64,000 bases of DNA from Diadema setosum. Taxonomy: Eukaryota > Echinodermata > Echinoidea > Diadematoida > Diadematidae. The translations under genes were made by a program, and so were the position numbers. The stretch is from NCBI RefSeq assembly GCF_964275005.1, contig NC_092694.1, positions 30,708,359-30,772,358 on the forward strand, in the 5' to 3' direction. Under the pieces are notes generated by a model that searched no databases, was not told where the DNA came from, and was given only the letters and a program-made list of their open reading frames with translations. Shown here piece after piece: positions 1-12,468 of the stretch; the stretch's first letter is position 1, and each line of letters opens with the position of its first letter.

Positions 1-179
1 TTTTTTTTCTTTTTTTTTTTTTACAAATCATTATTATCTTATTTATAAAAGATAAAGTAAATCATCAAATGCATCCAGTATGGATTAAGATTAAAAAATA
101 TAAATACAAGAATGAAGCCAGTCTACTTATTATTCAGGAGCGTTTTGGGATGGGTTCATTGGGAAAAAGGATATCTGAC

Positions 180-530
180 GACGACTCAATTTGATTTTGG
201 TGCACCTCACGAGTTCGACGTCTACAACGAGTAAGACAGCCCACGAGTCACACAACCCATGAGTCACACGGCCCAACCGATATGACAGTTGATATGAGTT
301 CGTCACTAAATAGGCAAATTGAGTTCGACACTAGGCAAACAAGGCCCACGTGTTTGACGCTAAGCAAAAACGAAAAAAAAAAAAATGGCCAACGAGTCCG
401 ATACATGAAGTTGATGTGACGTCTGTCGCGTCTTTTTTCTTTCCTATAGTGTCGATCACTTGGGCCTTGTTAGCCTCGTGGGCCTTGTAACTCGTGTGTC
501 GGTCTCGTCGGCGTTGGTAGGGTGATCCAA
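180..530. repeat. Degenerate GGCCCACGAGT/TCGACACTAGGCAAA minisatellite, foldback-like
   Basis: A roughly 29-bp unit built around GGCCCACGAGT and TCGACACTAGGCAAA repeats several times here. At about 440-520 the same words occur on the other strand (GGGCCTTGTTAGCC, ACTCGTG), so the array is an imperfect inverted repeat. The same array lies upstream of genes 2 and 4 (14640-15005, 46385-46600) and without an obvious inverted half at 12480-12580 and 55560-55750. It probably travelled with the gene duplications or is a foldback mobile element. Confidence 0.6.
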
Positions 531-849
531 ATGAAAAGGAAGACTTTCAGGACTCCGCGAATTTCTTCGTAGATGAGGCCCGAGATTTGCTTCACGCCGC
601 CCTTTCTTGCCAGAAGACGAGGTTGAGAATAATTTCGTTTAGAATGTATAGATATAACATATTACTTTTGTCTTTAAAATTGTTTCTGAAGTACAGCTAA
701 ACCCTGGTTTTTAAAACAGCTAAATTTCCGAATTTATCCTTAAGGGAGTTGGGGGGGGGGGGGTTGGGGAAGGGATATAAAAATTCCAATCAACAACCAC
801 CCCCACCCGCCCCCCATGCTCGATCGCTTTCAGTCCCCCGGTAAGGGTC

Positions 850-1178
850 GTCTTCATATAATGTTTGCTCCTACCCCTCTTCAGTGAAACTCTCGTTACC
901 GGTTACTTGTCTCATAAATTAATATATTGCAGTTCCAGTTCTACAAACTGCCCGTGGGAGTGTGTATCAGGTGATCATTTACCTACTTCCTTCTTTCTCT
1001 TTTGGGCAGGCAATTACTTTCAGCGTCACAGTTTCCACCATGAATATTTCCTACTTGAATATTCGATGACCAAGGAGTTTGGCCCAACTCTCAGAGTGTA
1101 TATTACAATTATAACTGCAGCAAACTACACTTGAGTAGACAACAGTTGTTTAAATTTAAAATTATCTGGGTAGAAATA
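850..1178 (+). promoter_or_regulatory. Conserved upstream region of gene 1
   Basis: About 330 bp before the start codon are conserved with the upstream regions of genes 2, 4 and 5. Shared words include TCATATAA, GTGAAACTCTC, TTCCTACTT and GCAGCAAACTACAC. TCATATAA is TATA-like and sits about 320 bp before the ATG. The region most likely holds the promoter and 5' UTR, perhaps with a 5' UTR intron (CTTTTGGGCAGG looks like an acceptor). Without transcripts the start site is unknown. Confidence 0.45.
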
Positions 1179-4100
1179 ATGGACGTGTGGTTTGTCATCA
1201 TGACGCTGGCCCTCTTGAACCAAGTCACAGCGAACGGTAAGGTTGCCTCTTGCATAGTATACTTCTCCACGTGTTTGACGTGCGGTATAATAGGTACCAA
1301 TAGCGTAAGATGTTTACTGTACATTTATGAAACCGGTAGGTCACTGTATTAAATGTCGTCAAAACGCCACTACTGCCATTACACTCAGTATGGGAATGCT
1401 AAAGGACCAGCAAATGAAATGCTGCATAGTGCTGGAAGCGGATTCCTGTACGATTTTATACAATTGATGACATGATTATGTCTGTGTATGAACTATGATT
1501 TTTTTTTTTTGTGCTATTATGTTTGAGATTGAAAGTGTTGATAATAATTGTTACAAATACATTCAATACCATTTAGGTACATCGATTAAAAAAAAAACTG
1601 TAATAAAAAATGTGCAACAATTGTATAATACATATCAAACATATGTATAACCTTCACTTTGAGTATAATATGCCATTTGTACTCTTTGTTATGATATCAA
1701 CGGAAACAAGGACAGATGACATCATAATCATCTCACGCACGAAATCGCAGCAGACTGATGTGAGGGATTAGCTAAAACCACCTATCAATGCTAATCCTTT
1801 ACTACTACGTTTGTTACAATTGCTAAAAACTCAAGCAAAACAAGAATAACTACAGAGCTACAGAAAAAGAAACATACATGAGAAAACATCAGGCAATCAA
1901 TTAAACATACATCAAATCGTAGCATATCGCATAGTATCATTGTACAATTAAAAAAAAAAATCACACTTCCTTTTGAAATGATTTTTGAAAAGTGGGACAC
2001 TGTTTCAACTTATAGCAGGCTACGTCAAATACACGGCCTTTGTAAGAAATTACTGTTCTTGAAAGAATTGCGTGTATGTACGAAGGGAGATATACATTGT
2101 ATGGGAATTACTAGTTTCATAATCATATGTCATATTTATCATTAAAACGTATATAGCATTAAAAATGCCTGGTTATATACTGTATATATATATATATATA
2201 AAACTCCTCAAAATAAGTTCTGCAATTAAAGTTTGACAAATCATATTTCTCTTATACCAGCATTATCTTCATTAAGTATGACATCATTAAAAAAGCCTGA
2301 TTAATTATCTTTAAAATGACACCTCACTTGCTATGATTGGGAATTCCTGGAATGCACAGTATGACTGAGTATGACGAAAGGTCATATGTGAAATGTTGCA
2401 AAAATAGAGCAAACGTGTTATGTCAAACAGTGTAATTCCTTTTGCTTTGTCATTTCAGGGAAGGAATGTGCTTGAAAAGAATGCATTGTGAGATTATCAT
2501 TAGATTCCAGGCTTCATCCATGAATTGAAAAACTGCAGTAGTGTCTGCAGATTAAAACTAAACATATAGGTTGACCAAACAGTCATCTAATGTCTAGGAA
2601 ATGGGAGTTTTTGAAAGTGCTGTCATTTCAACATTGCTCATACCATTGGCTTTTTTTCATCGAAACTGTACATTATCAATAGTAGAATTGTTGCGATCGC
2701 CTTTTCATTTTTGATCTGTCCCCATACTCAGCTGTTTTTGCACATTCCAAGAACTCCCAATCATGGCAAGTGAGTTGTCATTTTAAAGATAATTTATCAG
2801 GCTTTCTTATGATGTCATATATAATGAAGATAATGCGGCTACAAGAGAAATATGATATATCTAACTGTAACTTATTTTGAGGAGTTTATATATTATACAT
2901 ACATATTATATATGTCAACAGAATACATGAATTGTACAATTTGAAATTTGTTTATTCTACATTTATGTAATTCATTCTGCTTGAATTCTTTGGTATGTGC
3001 CATAAAATGGAATAATGTCCGATAATGACAAGAAGGTGCGTTCGTGCTTATACGAACTACCAATCATGTATTTCGTTTTGGGAAAAACGAACCTTCGGAA
3101 TAACTAAACCTTTTTTTATTTTTTTGAATGAACGAATAACGTATCTTTTCTTTCCCCCATATTATTGATTAACGAGAATTAGGAATAACAAACTTTATGT
3201 AATTTTCGAATCAAAGAACCTGCGGAATAACGCACTTCATTACATTTTCGGAATTACGAACCTTCAGAATAACGATCTGTTTTAATAAAGAACCTTCGGA
3301 ATAATAAACTTCCGGACTAACATACCTCGGGGAATAACGAACTGATATCCTTATGATATTGCATACAATAATTCATGCTTCCAATCAGAAGTTATGAATA
3401 TATCTCACTTTTGTGAATGGATTTGGCAATACATACAAACTACTAATAAACTGTTTTAATTCCACCAATAGTACAAATACCAACACTTCGAGTAGTTTGG
3501 TATGGAAATGTTGATTAAAAACATTGCAAATATCTTCTTTTCTCTTTTCCTCTCTGGATATATACGAGTCTGGACATGCGATTTTGAATCTTCCGCATGT
3601 GGTATGAGAGACGACAAGGGAGGTGGATGTTGGAGTCGTTGGTTTACCGGTATGTAGGACCTGTACATCTTAAATTCAAATTAGCCAAGCGTCCAGCAGA
3701 GGAATCATCTCATTTGAACAGAAATAGCATTGATATGGTCAATGATAACGATAATTCTAATAGGTCTTAGTGCTTAATCTATAACAAAGACTACTCAAGA
3801 AAAGTTACATTCCTGGACCACGTCAAAGCAGTCGTTTTTAATTTGAGCAGAAACATTTGAAGAGTTTGTTCGCAAAAACCGATAAGTCCATTTTTGAAGA
3901 TTTTGAAGTACGGTCTCTGTCATAAAGTACAAAATGATACCTTTTAAATGATATGTTGGTCACTATCGTATAAAGGCACATTTTTGAAGTTATGGTCAAA
4001 AGAAGCGAAAATTTTCTCATTATTCTCTTTATTTTTCTTGACCTTTAATCGCAAATATCTCCATTTGGCAAATACGGACTTATCGGTTTTTGCGAACAAA

Positions 4101-4294
4101 CTCTTCATTTATACACCATTATAATGTCAATGGAAAGAATTGTAGGCCCTACTAGACTTGGGCACCTGTGTACGTAGATGGTACATACTCTGTGTGTTAC
4201 TTTTAATACATAGTTGGAAACTGATACAGTGAAAATAAATGTACATGTGGTGAAGTGGTTTTTGTTTCATTGAAATGTTTTGAATTATTGACAG

Positions 4295-4335
<41 letters not shown>

Positions 4336-6916
4336 TATCTATGCACTTTTTGCGCCGAGCCTTTGTGTGAACAAGATCGGTGAAAGCAAGAAACAACTGA
4401 TCGAGGAAATACGATCAGATCGTTCCTGGCCAGATTATATTGATTGACCGAGAGCATAGGACTCTCCTTTATTTCTTTCCACATCGTACAGTTAAAAAAG
4501 ACGAAATATAACATAGTTCACAATACAATTCATAAAGGGATGACATAGGTCATAATCATACAATAAACTATAGTACCAAGTCAGACTTTTGAAAAAGTCA
4601 GACTTTAAAAAAAGAAGAAGAACAAGAACAAGAGGGGAGAAGTGAAGTAAAGTGAAAGAAAAAGGTGTCCCGTAAAAGCCTCAAGGGCTTGCAGTGATGG
4701 GATCACCTGACTATAAGGAGTTGGAAGACACGAAAATAACAGAAAATGCAACGCAGTGTTGGGTAAATTAAACAAATAGGGGATCAAGTGTGAAGAAATG
4801 TGAAACTAGTATTTAGCGAGGAGAAATATTTTAAGTTGTTTTTAAAAGACCTGTTAAATTGTGAATTTCGAATACTGGACGGTAGTGAATTCCAAATGAC
4901 CGGACCAAGGTGACGAACTGATTTTGAATGGATGTTTGTTTCCATTTTCCATTTTTATATAGACTAATGACTATTATATATCAGTATTATAGCTTTATTG
5001 ATTGATATTTATCTTGATCGTTGTTATCAGTATAATAAGCCGGGGGGTGGTACAGCAAAAATAATAGAAAATAGTCGTAAAACTTGCTTCTAATGGAAAT
5101 GCATTTCGATTTTCTGCTTCGAACATTTTAGAAACGTGACAACCTGTATGTTACATTGTTACGACCACTGATTATGAAAAATAACAGCTGAAACAAATGG
5201 GTGTCAGCGTTCCATTTCCATTTAGTCACTGTTTACTTACTCTGTCATAATGAACTCAAAATACTTACATTATCATATAAATTTATATCGCATACATGAT
5301 TATGCTTATTATTCAAAGGAATGTCTAAAAAAACAAAATCTGTGGTCATTTAGAAAAACATACTTGAGCCAAACAGACATTTATTCAAAAGTGAAATCAT
5401 ACTATTTTAGCTAATGCCTTGTTATGATTATTGACATTGTCATCACCACCTTTACCCACCGCCATTATAATGTCATTTGTCACAGATTATTACTACGTAG
5501 ACTACAATTGTTGGTTTGGTAAACGTGAACAAACGGTACAAACTACAATACCACGTGACTTCGGCCCTGGACGATGGCAGCTCTCCTTCAGATATTATTC
5601 AACGGGAGACGGACTCCTGAACGTCACAAGCAACTGTAATTGGAGTGTATCTGTGATTCTCAACAATACTGAAGGCCATTTTGTGGAACAAATACTGGAT
5701 CTCTTTTGCTCCTCCAACTTTAAGGTTAGTCATATTTACACCACAAAAATGGCTACTACTAAAACACTGATCAATTCAGTGCTTATTTACGTCGATGTAG
5801 GGCAATTTGTCAATCAGTTGCAATGAAAACATCTCGACGGAAGAATTTTATGAATTTGAATAACAAAGCAGTACCCGCTGCACGCTATAAGGATTAGAAC
5901 CAACACTTACTGTCGGGCGTAAGCTCGGTGGTCTATTGGAGATGACGCCTGTCCGGTGATCAGGAGGTCGTAGGTTCGAATCCTGCTCGAGTATGTACGC
6001 CCATGATTTTTTTTTATCATGGCTACTACTAAAACACTGATCAATTCAGTGCTTATTTACGTCGATGTAGGGCAATTTGTCAATCAGTTGCTGTGTTGTA
6101 GCCTTTGTCAAAACCCTCATGCTGTTAACCCTGACAAACACTGGAGTACCAAAGTCCAGCGCGACAAATGAGATTGTTGAGATCTACGATTTTGGTGAGA
6201 TCTTTACAAGTTTGATTGATTGTTCATAAGTGGGAGCAAGTTTAACCTACACACCATTCCTACTGAACAATTCGGTCATTAAATAATATATCAATCACTT
6301 TGCAAGGCTCACGCCTGATTGATTGTGAGTTTTGCTATCAAACATTTGATAATAAGTTGAGCAATTGAAAGAGTGATTGAAAACAATTCTTCAAAGAAAG
6401 AAATTCAAACTATAATCATTTCACATTCAAATTGTTTCTTGAATCTAATCCTTTCACTAGGCTTTGGTGAAGGTCAGCGATCTCCTTGCTTACCCTGGTG
6501 GCTTCACTATAAAGTTTGTTCTCCTTTTTTTAATAACCATGCACGCGAACATCAGGAGTGGTTTTGAAAAAGGTCAGCCCTGTAGCAGCATCCAATCAGA
6601 CTACGTGCATTTTTTTTTTGCCATGAAATTATCTATAGAAATATATCTTCAATATAAAGATTTGCATTGTGAATATTTTTTTTTGTTTTGTTTATTACTG
6701 AAAGATTTCATTTATTGCTGTGAGACAGACGGGACAGCCAGACATAAGAATTGATGACATCAGCGTCAAAAACCTGCCTGTTACAACAAGTAAGTCTTGG
6801 TCGGTCCTATGTGTTGACATTCCGTTCAATTGCAAAGAGATACATTCGATGATATCATGATCTGTATGTACTGTATGTACAGGTGTATAAGTACGTTTAC
6901 CTACTTGTTTCTAGTA

Positions 6917-6947
<31 letters not shown>

Positions 6948-8231
6948 GTTTTGTTTTTTGTTTTTTGTGGGTTTTATTTTTTGGTCATGCTGTACGTCTG
7001 CTGTACATCAATATCAGTGTAAGTGTTGGCGAGTGAATTATACTGTTTGTGTGTATTGTTTCCATATCCGCATATACCCGTTTATCTCACTCAAAAGCAC
7101 GATCGATACCGACTCAGACCCTGACCACACCCTTTACCATCCTATCAACACTTTAAAACTCCTTCATATCACGCACATTCTTTGAAACTCCAGCCGACAG
7201 CAATACAGAACACCACATATCATCAGGCGGAATCTCATTATCCGTTTCCTTGACGACCTCCTCTCTGACAAGAAATGCGTCGCTCGTGGAGAATTCAGCG
7301 ATAAAAGGTAATGGGCAATTATGTTAACTTCGTTTGATACTTTACCATATTTTTTTCTTCTCACGCTAAAATTGGGAAAAAATCAAATGAAAACTCGATC
7401 ATTTTGTTAAATGCCATGTGATGTACTTAGAAAAAGCGACAAAGGAATAAAGACTGTTAGAAGGAGAATTAATACTGAATTGAATAACAGTTTCGGTTAA
7501 AGTCGATGATGACATGCAAAACGCTTTTTTTTTTCTTCAATTTTATTAACCTTGAGAAGAAAATGACACTTTAAGTGAGAGAAATACAGACAAAATCGTA
7601 AAAAAAGTTTCAATTCGAAGCAGTGCAGTAATTTCTTTTCTAACTTTATTCTGTACTAAAATCAAACTGACAAAAACAACCTCTTTTGGTTGTAAGTAAA
7701 CCAACCTCGACATTACACGAAAGACATTCTCCATAAGACTGGTGGTATGATAAGAAGCAAGCAGCATGGCACCGAAATATTGCCGTACCATGCTTCTTTT
7801 GACATGGTGCATATATTCTACAGTTAACGGAAACGTCGATGTTTTACTTATAATTAAACAACAACTGACAGCCGTACATACAATCAAAAATAATATTCAG
7901 GTTGTCCTGGTTGCCCGGTTATCATCGCTGTGGTGAGCATCGTCGTAGTCCTGGTTGTCGTTACTATGGTAGCATTTTACCTGTTTCACCGACGTCGAAT
8001 GGGGTGAGTGTTATCTAGGTTACGCCTTCTTAGCTTGGGGGGGGGGGGGAGGAAGGAAGGGGCGGAGTGAATGGCAAATATCCAAAGGACATATTATATG
8101 GATAATCCCATAACTCTCTAATACTCCTGTATTAGCAACATAGTAAACGCTATTTCCAGCCAAATTAAAGGGGGAAATGCATAGTAAATGATAGTTTGGT
8201 GGAATTTTGATAAAGAGCATGAAAATCTATA

Positions 8232-8281
<50 letters not shown>

Positions 8282-9248
8282 CTCTTTCTTGAAAAATACT
8301 GCATTGATATGGGCTCAATACAAATTTGACTTGACAAGAGCACAAAATGCATCTTATACCACTAGATTTTGTATGTAAATAAAAAAAAGACAACTCAAAA
8401 AGCAGATATACCTAAATTCTCCCAATGACCAGTTTTCTATGCACATCCAATATACATGTATACATGCATTTCTTTTGTTTTTTTTCGCATCCCTGCCAGT
8501 TTCCCATAGAATGTGTTAATGGTAGAGTCATCAATCTATACACACTATGTCATATCTGCCCTACTTATGGAGTAGTCCTGAGGTCCCAGATCAATGATGA
8601 TGCTTTGAAGCACATTGTCAAAACATTAAGGGGAATAAAAGCATTCCCCTTTGGAACGATTTCCTTAGGATACCTCGTTTTGAGATGTATATTCACCCTT
8701 TCGACGCTTTTATTCTTATATATGTTGTCAGTATAGCATATCAAGGCATGATGGGCCAACCCCACAGTCACCATTTAAATCTTATAAACACACTGTGAGA
8801 TCTGCAAAAGCTGTGTTATTTTAATATGATATGCATGAGAAAGATTCCGCTTAATTCATCAAACGCAAAGAGAATGTGGATGACCCGGAGAAGTGGTCCC
8901 CTCCCCCCCCCCCCAAGTACTCACAACTGGACCAGCTTTTGCAACTGAATATGGACTATCTAGCCATCATGCCAGATGGGAAAAAAAAAAAGAAACAGTC
9001 AAACGTTAGCAGTGATCCGAGACTACTTAAAATTGACGCCGGCCCATCAGACTCCCGAAAGGTTAGAGTTTTCATGCTCGGTCGGCCAGCTAAGATTCGA
9101 AATGGACTTTTATTCCTGCTGTATTTTGATCCGCTCTTTTTCTTTCTAACAAAATTTACAATTCTTTTTTTAGTGGCCAAATTTAGAGGGAGATCCTGTA
9201 TCTGTAATACATTATATATGTATATACATGTATATATATACTTATATA

Positions 9249-9288
<40 letters not shown>

Positions 9289-9599
9289 CATACATAATCA
9301 TATAATACATCACTAGATCCGACCAGAATCTGCAAGCAGAGCAGCCGATGGGAGACAAGGCTGCGGTCGATTTGTCCGATGACAAGTATTATGACGTTCT
9401 TCAGAGAGATACTAAGATTGAAAAAGCTCGTCTTCATATAACTGAACAGTCACGTCACCACAGCGACAACCATTCGTCGGATGCTGATACTAGTTACCAT
9501 TATTCTGTGGTGAAGCCTGACACCTGTGGCTTTCAAAACAGTGCTCCAATTCGGCATGAACCACTGTGTAGCAGTGAAGTGTACGGAGAACCAGCTTGA
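1179..9599 (+). CDS. Gene 1: MAM-like type I transmembrane receptor, complete (320 aa)
   Basis: Seven exons join with no frame break: 1179-1236, 3569-3649, 5486-5724, 6705-6789, 7194-7307, 7901-8003, 9317-9599 (963 nt including TGA). Every junction has AG and GT, with phases 1,1,0,1,1,2. The product has a signal peptide (about 1-19), a compact MAM-like domain (about 20-150: CDFESSACG near the start, RWQLSFRYYSTGDGLLNV in the middle, ISFIAVRQTG and RIDDI at the end), six ectodomain cysteines and NVTS, NNTE and NWS sequons. A Ser/Thr-rich stalk (about 155-192) leads to one membrane span (about 199-221) followed by HRRR. The 99-residue tail has YDVL at 252 and YSVV at 289. It is likely a plasma-membrane receptor or adhesion protein. 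MAM family assignment is by motif only; the ligand is unknown. It heads the tandem array and is the cleanest copy of subtype 1/3/5. Confidence 0.82.
2195..2895. repeat. Long inverted-repeat MITE-like element in gene 1 intron 1
   Basis: Two arms of about 165 bp (2195-2361 and 2731-2895) are diverged reverse complements of each other. Shared words are AACTCCTCAAAATAAGTT near the outer end, TAATTATCTTTAAAATGACA, and the inner TTGGGAATTCCTGGAATG block. The TA-rich flanks hide any target duplication. It looks like a non-autonomous DNA transposon. The counterpart intron of gene 2 is only about 390 bp and lacks it. Confidence 0.65.
3035..3345. repeat. Degenerate CGAACCTTCGGAATAA repeat array
   Basis: A 16-bp-like word, CGAACCTTCGGAATAA, recurs with errors about ten times between 3035 and 3345. 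The same word recurs in the matching intron of gene 5 (58620-58700, 60105-60300, 60915-60990). It is an intronic minisatellite shared by subtype 1/5 copies. Confidence 0.6.
3859..4106. mobile_element. 248-bp MITE with perfect 31-bp terminal inverted repeats
   Basis: The ends are perfect inverted repeats of 31 bp (3859-3889 and 4076-4106), starting GAAGAGTTTGTTCGCAAAAA. ATTT flanks both sides (3855-3858, 4107-4110), a likely 4-bp target duplication. No coding capacity. The superfamily is not assigned. It lies in intron 2 of gene 1. Confidence 0.75.
4296..4334. repeat. (TA)n microsatellite
   Basis: An uninterrupted TA dinucleotide run in intron 2 of gene 1. Similar TA runs lie at 8237-8279, 9249-9285, 12424-12468, 19965-20006 and 49328-49358, in matching introns of several copies. 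Confidence 0.9.
5749..6091 (+). repeat. tRNA-like SINE-type insert flanked by identical 73-bp direct repeats
   Basis: The segments 5749-5821 and 6019-6091 are identical 73-bp direct repeats. Between them is a 197-bp segment with an RNA polymerase III-like internal promoter: an A-box-like AAGCTCGGTGGTC and a perfect B box, GGTTCGAATCC, near 5980. GGGCGTA and TACGCCC could pair as an acceptor stem, and a T run follows. It sits in intron 3 of gene 1, and gene 3 has no equivalent. A tRNA-derived SINE is the best guess. A 73-bp target duplication is unusually long, so a tandem duplication that caught the insert is also possible. Confidence 0.55.
6290..6395 (+). other. Intron-3 conserved block, degraded copy in gene 1
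   Basis: A stretch reading TGATTGTGAGTTTTGCTATCAAAC matches, with decay, blocks in the same intron of genes 2 (20545-20616), 3 (38600-38670), 4 (50650-50722) and 5 (63544-63633). In gene 5 it looks like a phase-0 exon of 90 nt. Here no clear reading frame with splice sites survives. It may be an old cassette exon or a conserved intronic element. Confidence 0.35.
8871..9062 (+). other. Exon-like block between TM and tail exons, ITAM-like YxxL-x9-YxxI
   Basis: From about 8873 an open frame reads DDPEKWSPPPPP, then KYSQLDQLLQLNMDYLAIM, then KIDAGPSDSRK. It ends at AAAG|GTTAGA, a plausible donor near 9062. CAAAG or AAAGAG at 8870-8872 could be acceptors. YSQL and YLAI are nine residues apart, which fits the ITAM pattern YxxL/I-x6-12-YxxL/I. 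The end of the block is retained in genes 2 and 4 (22330-22383, 52130-52183); it is open in gene 4 but interrupted in gene 2. The phases do not fit simple insertion between exons 6 and 7, so use as an exon is unproven. Poly-C and poly-A runs inside it are prone to length change. Confidence 0.35.
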
Positions 9600-12421
9600 C
9601 TCTTGATTATCATTACATCGGTGATTTTCATTCTGCGAAGACCTGCTACACATTTTAAATCATACTTTGTTTACTTCCTATTACGATGTATAAGTGAAAT
9701 GTAACTGCATGCTGCATCAAATTTCAAAGAAAATTCAAACAAGATTCAAAGAAAGAGAGATAAAATAAGACTGTCTAAATTACGAAAGCACACGGTCTTG
9801 TTCACGCGATGTGTTTATAAACTAAAGATAAATGGCCTTGCAAATAATGCTGTTATGGTCTATACGAGCTGCTCTTACATTAGTTCTTTCCTTCTTTCAA
9901 CATGAAAAACGTGATAACCGGCGTAATAATAATGCCAAGACTACTGCTTATTTGTCAAAATAAATAGCGTGCAGAGAGTGTCGTCAATAACGATTCCTGT
10001 TTATCAAGAGATCTTGAGGGATGGAGTAGTTTACCTTCAATCAAATTGCACAGGTAAGTGAATAGATGTTGATATGTGTAAACAAATTTAGATACTTTTT
10101 CTTTTATTTCCGTATCATATACTTTGGAGAATTCAGGGCTTTTTCCAAGCTCTGGTATGTATCCACGCATGTATGTAGGCCAATGTGTTTATAAGTATTT
10201 GCGATCTTTAATTCTTGTGTCACAGTTTGCTGTTTTGTATGCTGTACTTCAAATGTTATGGTAAAAAATAATATAAGGGATTAATCTTTCTATGTTTGCC
10301 AGTGGACTCTTCTTTTTCTTCCTGTCACTTATAATTGAGTATCTGAATATAAGAACGACCCAAGTCCACGGAAGACCATTTCGAGTAAACTTAAAAAAAC
10401 TTCATATCTTTTTTATTTGTCCAATAACATTTTTATCTAAATGTGATGGGAAGGCAACATTGTATGTACAAATTAGAACATATATCATTATGACAATTAA
10501 CATTTACATTTATTGTGGAGAGGCCATTTTGGATGATGGACTTGGGTCGTTCTTTGATTCATATACATGATATTCTGCTATAGAGATGAGAGAAGGATGA
10601 GAGAGGGCGCTATAATATGAATATAAGAATGACCCGAGTCCTTCATTCTTACATTCATATAAGATTAAACTCATTCGTTTCAGGCACTTCCGGGGGTAAT
10701 TAGGATTTATCATTTATACACAAGATGAGTCCATGCATAAGCTACAATTTCCCATGTCAACCTGAATTTGACCAAAAATTGGACTTGGGTCGTTCTTATA
10801 TTCAGGTCTTCAATTCTGTTGGTATATATTTCATATCTTGTCTTTTCCAGTTTTTTTTCTATAACGACGACTGCTGAATGAGTCTAAATGTAAAATTGAC
10901 CATCTAAGTAAAGAGCAATAGACTGGATTTTAATTTCCTTGTTATGAATGTCGAAAATATTTGAAGTATCTTATACTAGTGTTACAGGCACACCCGAAAT
11001 GTATGTCATTAAAGCGTTTGAACTATATGGATCAGTTTCTATTTTCATAGATGCCCTGTAGTATCATTCACAAAGTTATGTTTTCTTGTCGAAAATTCGG
11101 TTTCAGTCTTGGGTCTAAAGTCAAATAAATTGCTTTAGTGACTCACATGATATGCATAATAAAAAACTCCATATATTAACATAAGATCGTGTATCCAACT
11201 CGTCACTACAGATTGGCAAACATATGAGTTTAAGAACACATCAAACCTGGGCTTTTTTAGAATATTGAAGTATTGTATTATAGTGCTGTGACTTTGTGTA
11301 CATGTTGAAATAGTACGTTTGGTCATTGAAATGCATTGGAATACCAACGACGTATATTACAGAACTGATTTTTTTTTTTTCATAGTTAAACGTATTTATA
11401 TACATTTGCACGGCAGGATTTTCCCCTTAAACAAAATAATGCATTCGCATTCATGCCTTAGAGTGATACCACCTTTTGTATGACAATGTGCATATTAATC
11501 TATATTTTGTTCTATATATTCTATATTTAAAGCTATTCACATAAGAGATTCTTAAAATTCCTTAATTCCTCTGAGTCTGACAATACAATTAACAGATTTC
11601 GGCCAGACATGTGCAAGAACAAGGCTCGAATATTTTATGCTGTATAAAATGTTGCATGCTAGACAACTCCGAATTTGCTAAGTGTGTTAATGATATGCTT
11701 ATCAAGAAAGATTGTTCTCCAAGTATAATGAGCTAACCCAAATTTCTGACAATATCATGGCGTAGAATAAAAATTCATTGTTGGTAAGACGTGTGCAAAA
11801 GAGGATTTATAATGACTGAAGGTTTAATTATTGCATGTGGCTGTTAGCCACTATATTACTGGTACTACTGATATATTACTATCACTATTATTGATATGTT
11901 TAATCAGATTTCAATGTTTGCACGCAAGACCACCTTCAGAAGTCGCTTACAATATCACGAGTCCATATTAAATGATTATAACTTCCCTAATTTGTATAAT
12001 CATCGATGTCAGCTGATGCTTAAATTTTCTTTCATCAGATGAATTTCTGTTTCGGTCCCTTGCAGGCATCATGAAAGGCTAACAAAACAACATACTCTAG
12101 GGAGGAATAGAGAGAATGAGAAAGAAAAAAAGAAAGAAAGAGAAAATGGACTTTCAGGAAGTATAAACTACAGCGGTCAAGCATGCTTGTTGTTTTGCCT
12201 AATATAAGATTATTTCAAACCAGCGAATTAAGAGCAAAGAATGTTATTTGATGCCTTCTTTCACAAAACAATTGCCCTTTCATGGACTGTTTTACATAAT
12301 ATGGTTACCGCAAACCTCTTTTCCACATTTACATCATCATGCAAACTTTATCAACTTTCTCAAATAATAACACATAAGAGTAAATCATATTGTCTGTATA
12401 TAGGTCCAATTTACACATTGA

Positions 12422-12468
<47 letters not shown>

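Noticed and set aside
5905-6005. Functional tRNA gene
   Set aside because: Extra bases between the T arm and the candidate acceptor strand and no convincing anticodon arm; better explained as tRNA-derived.
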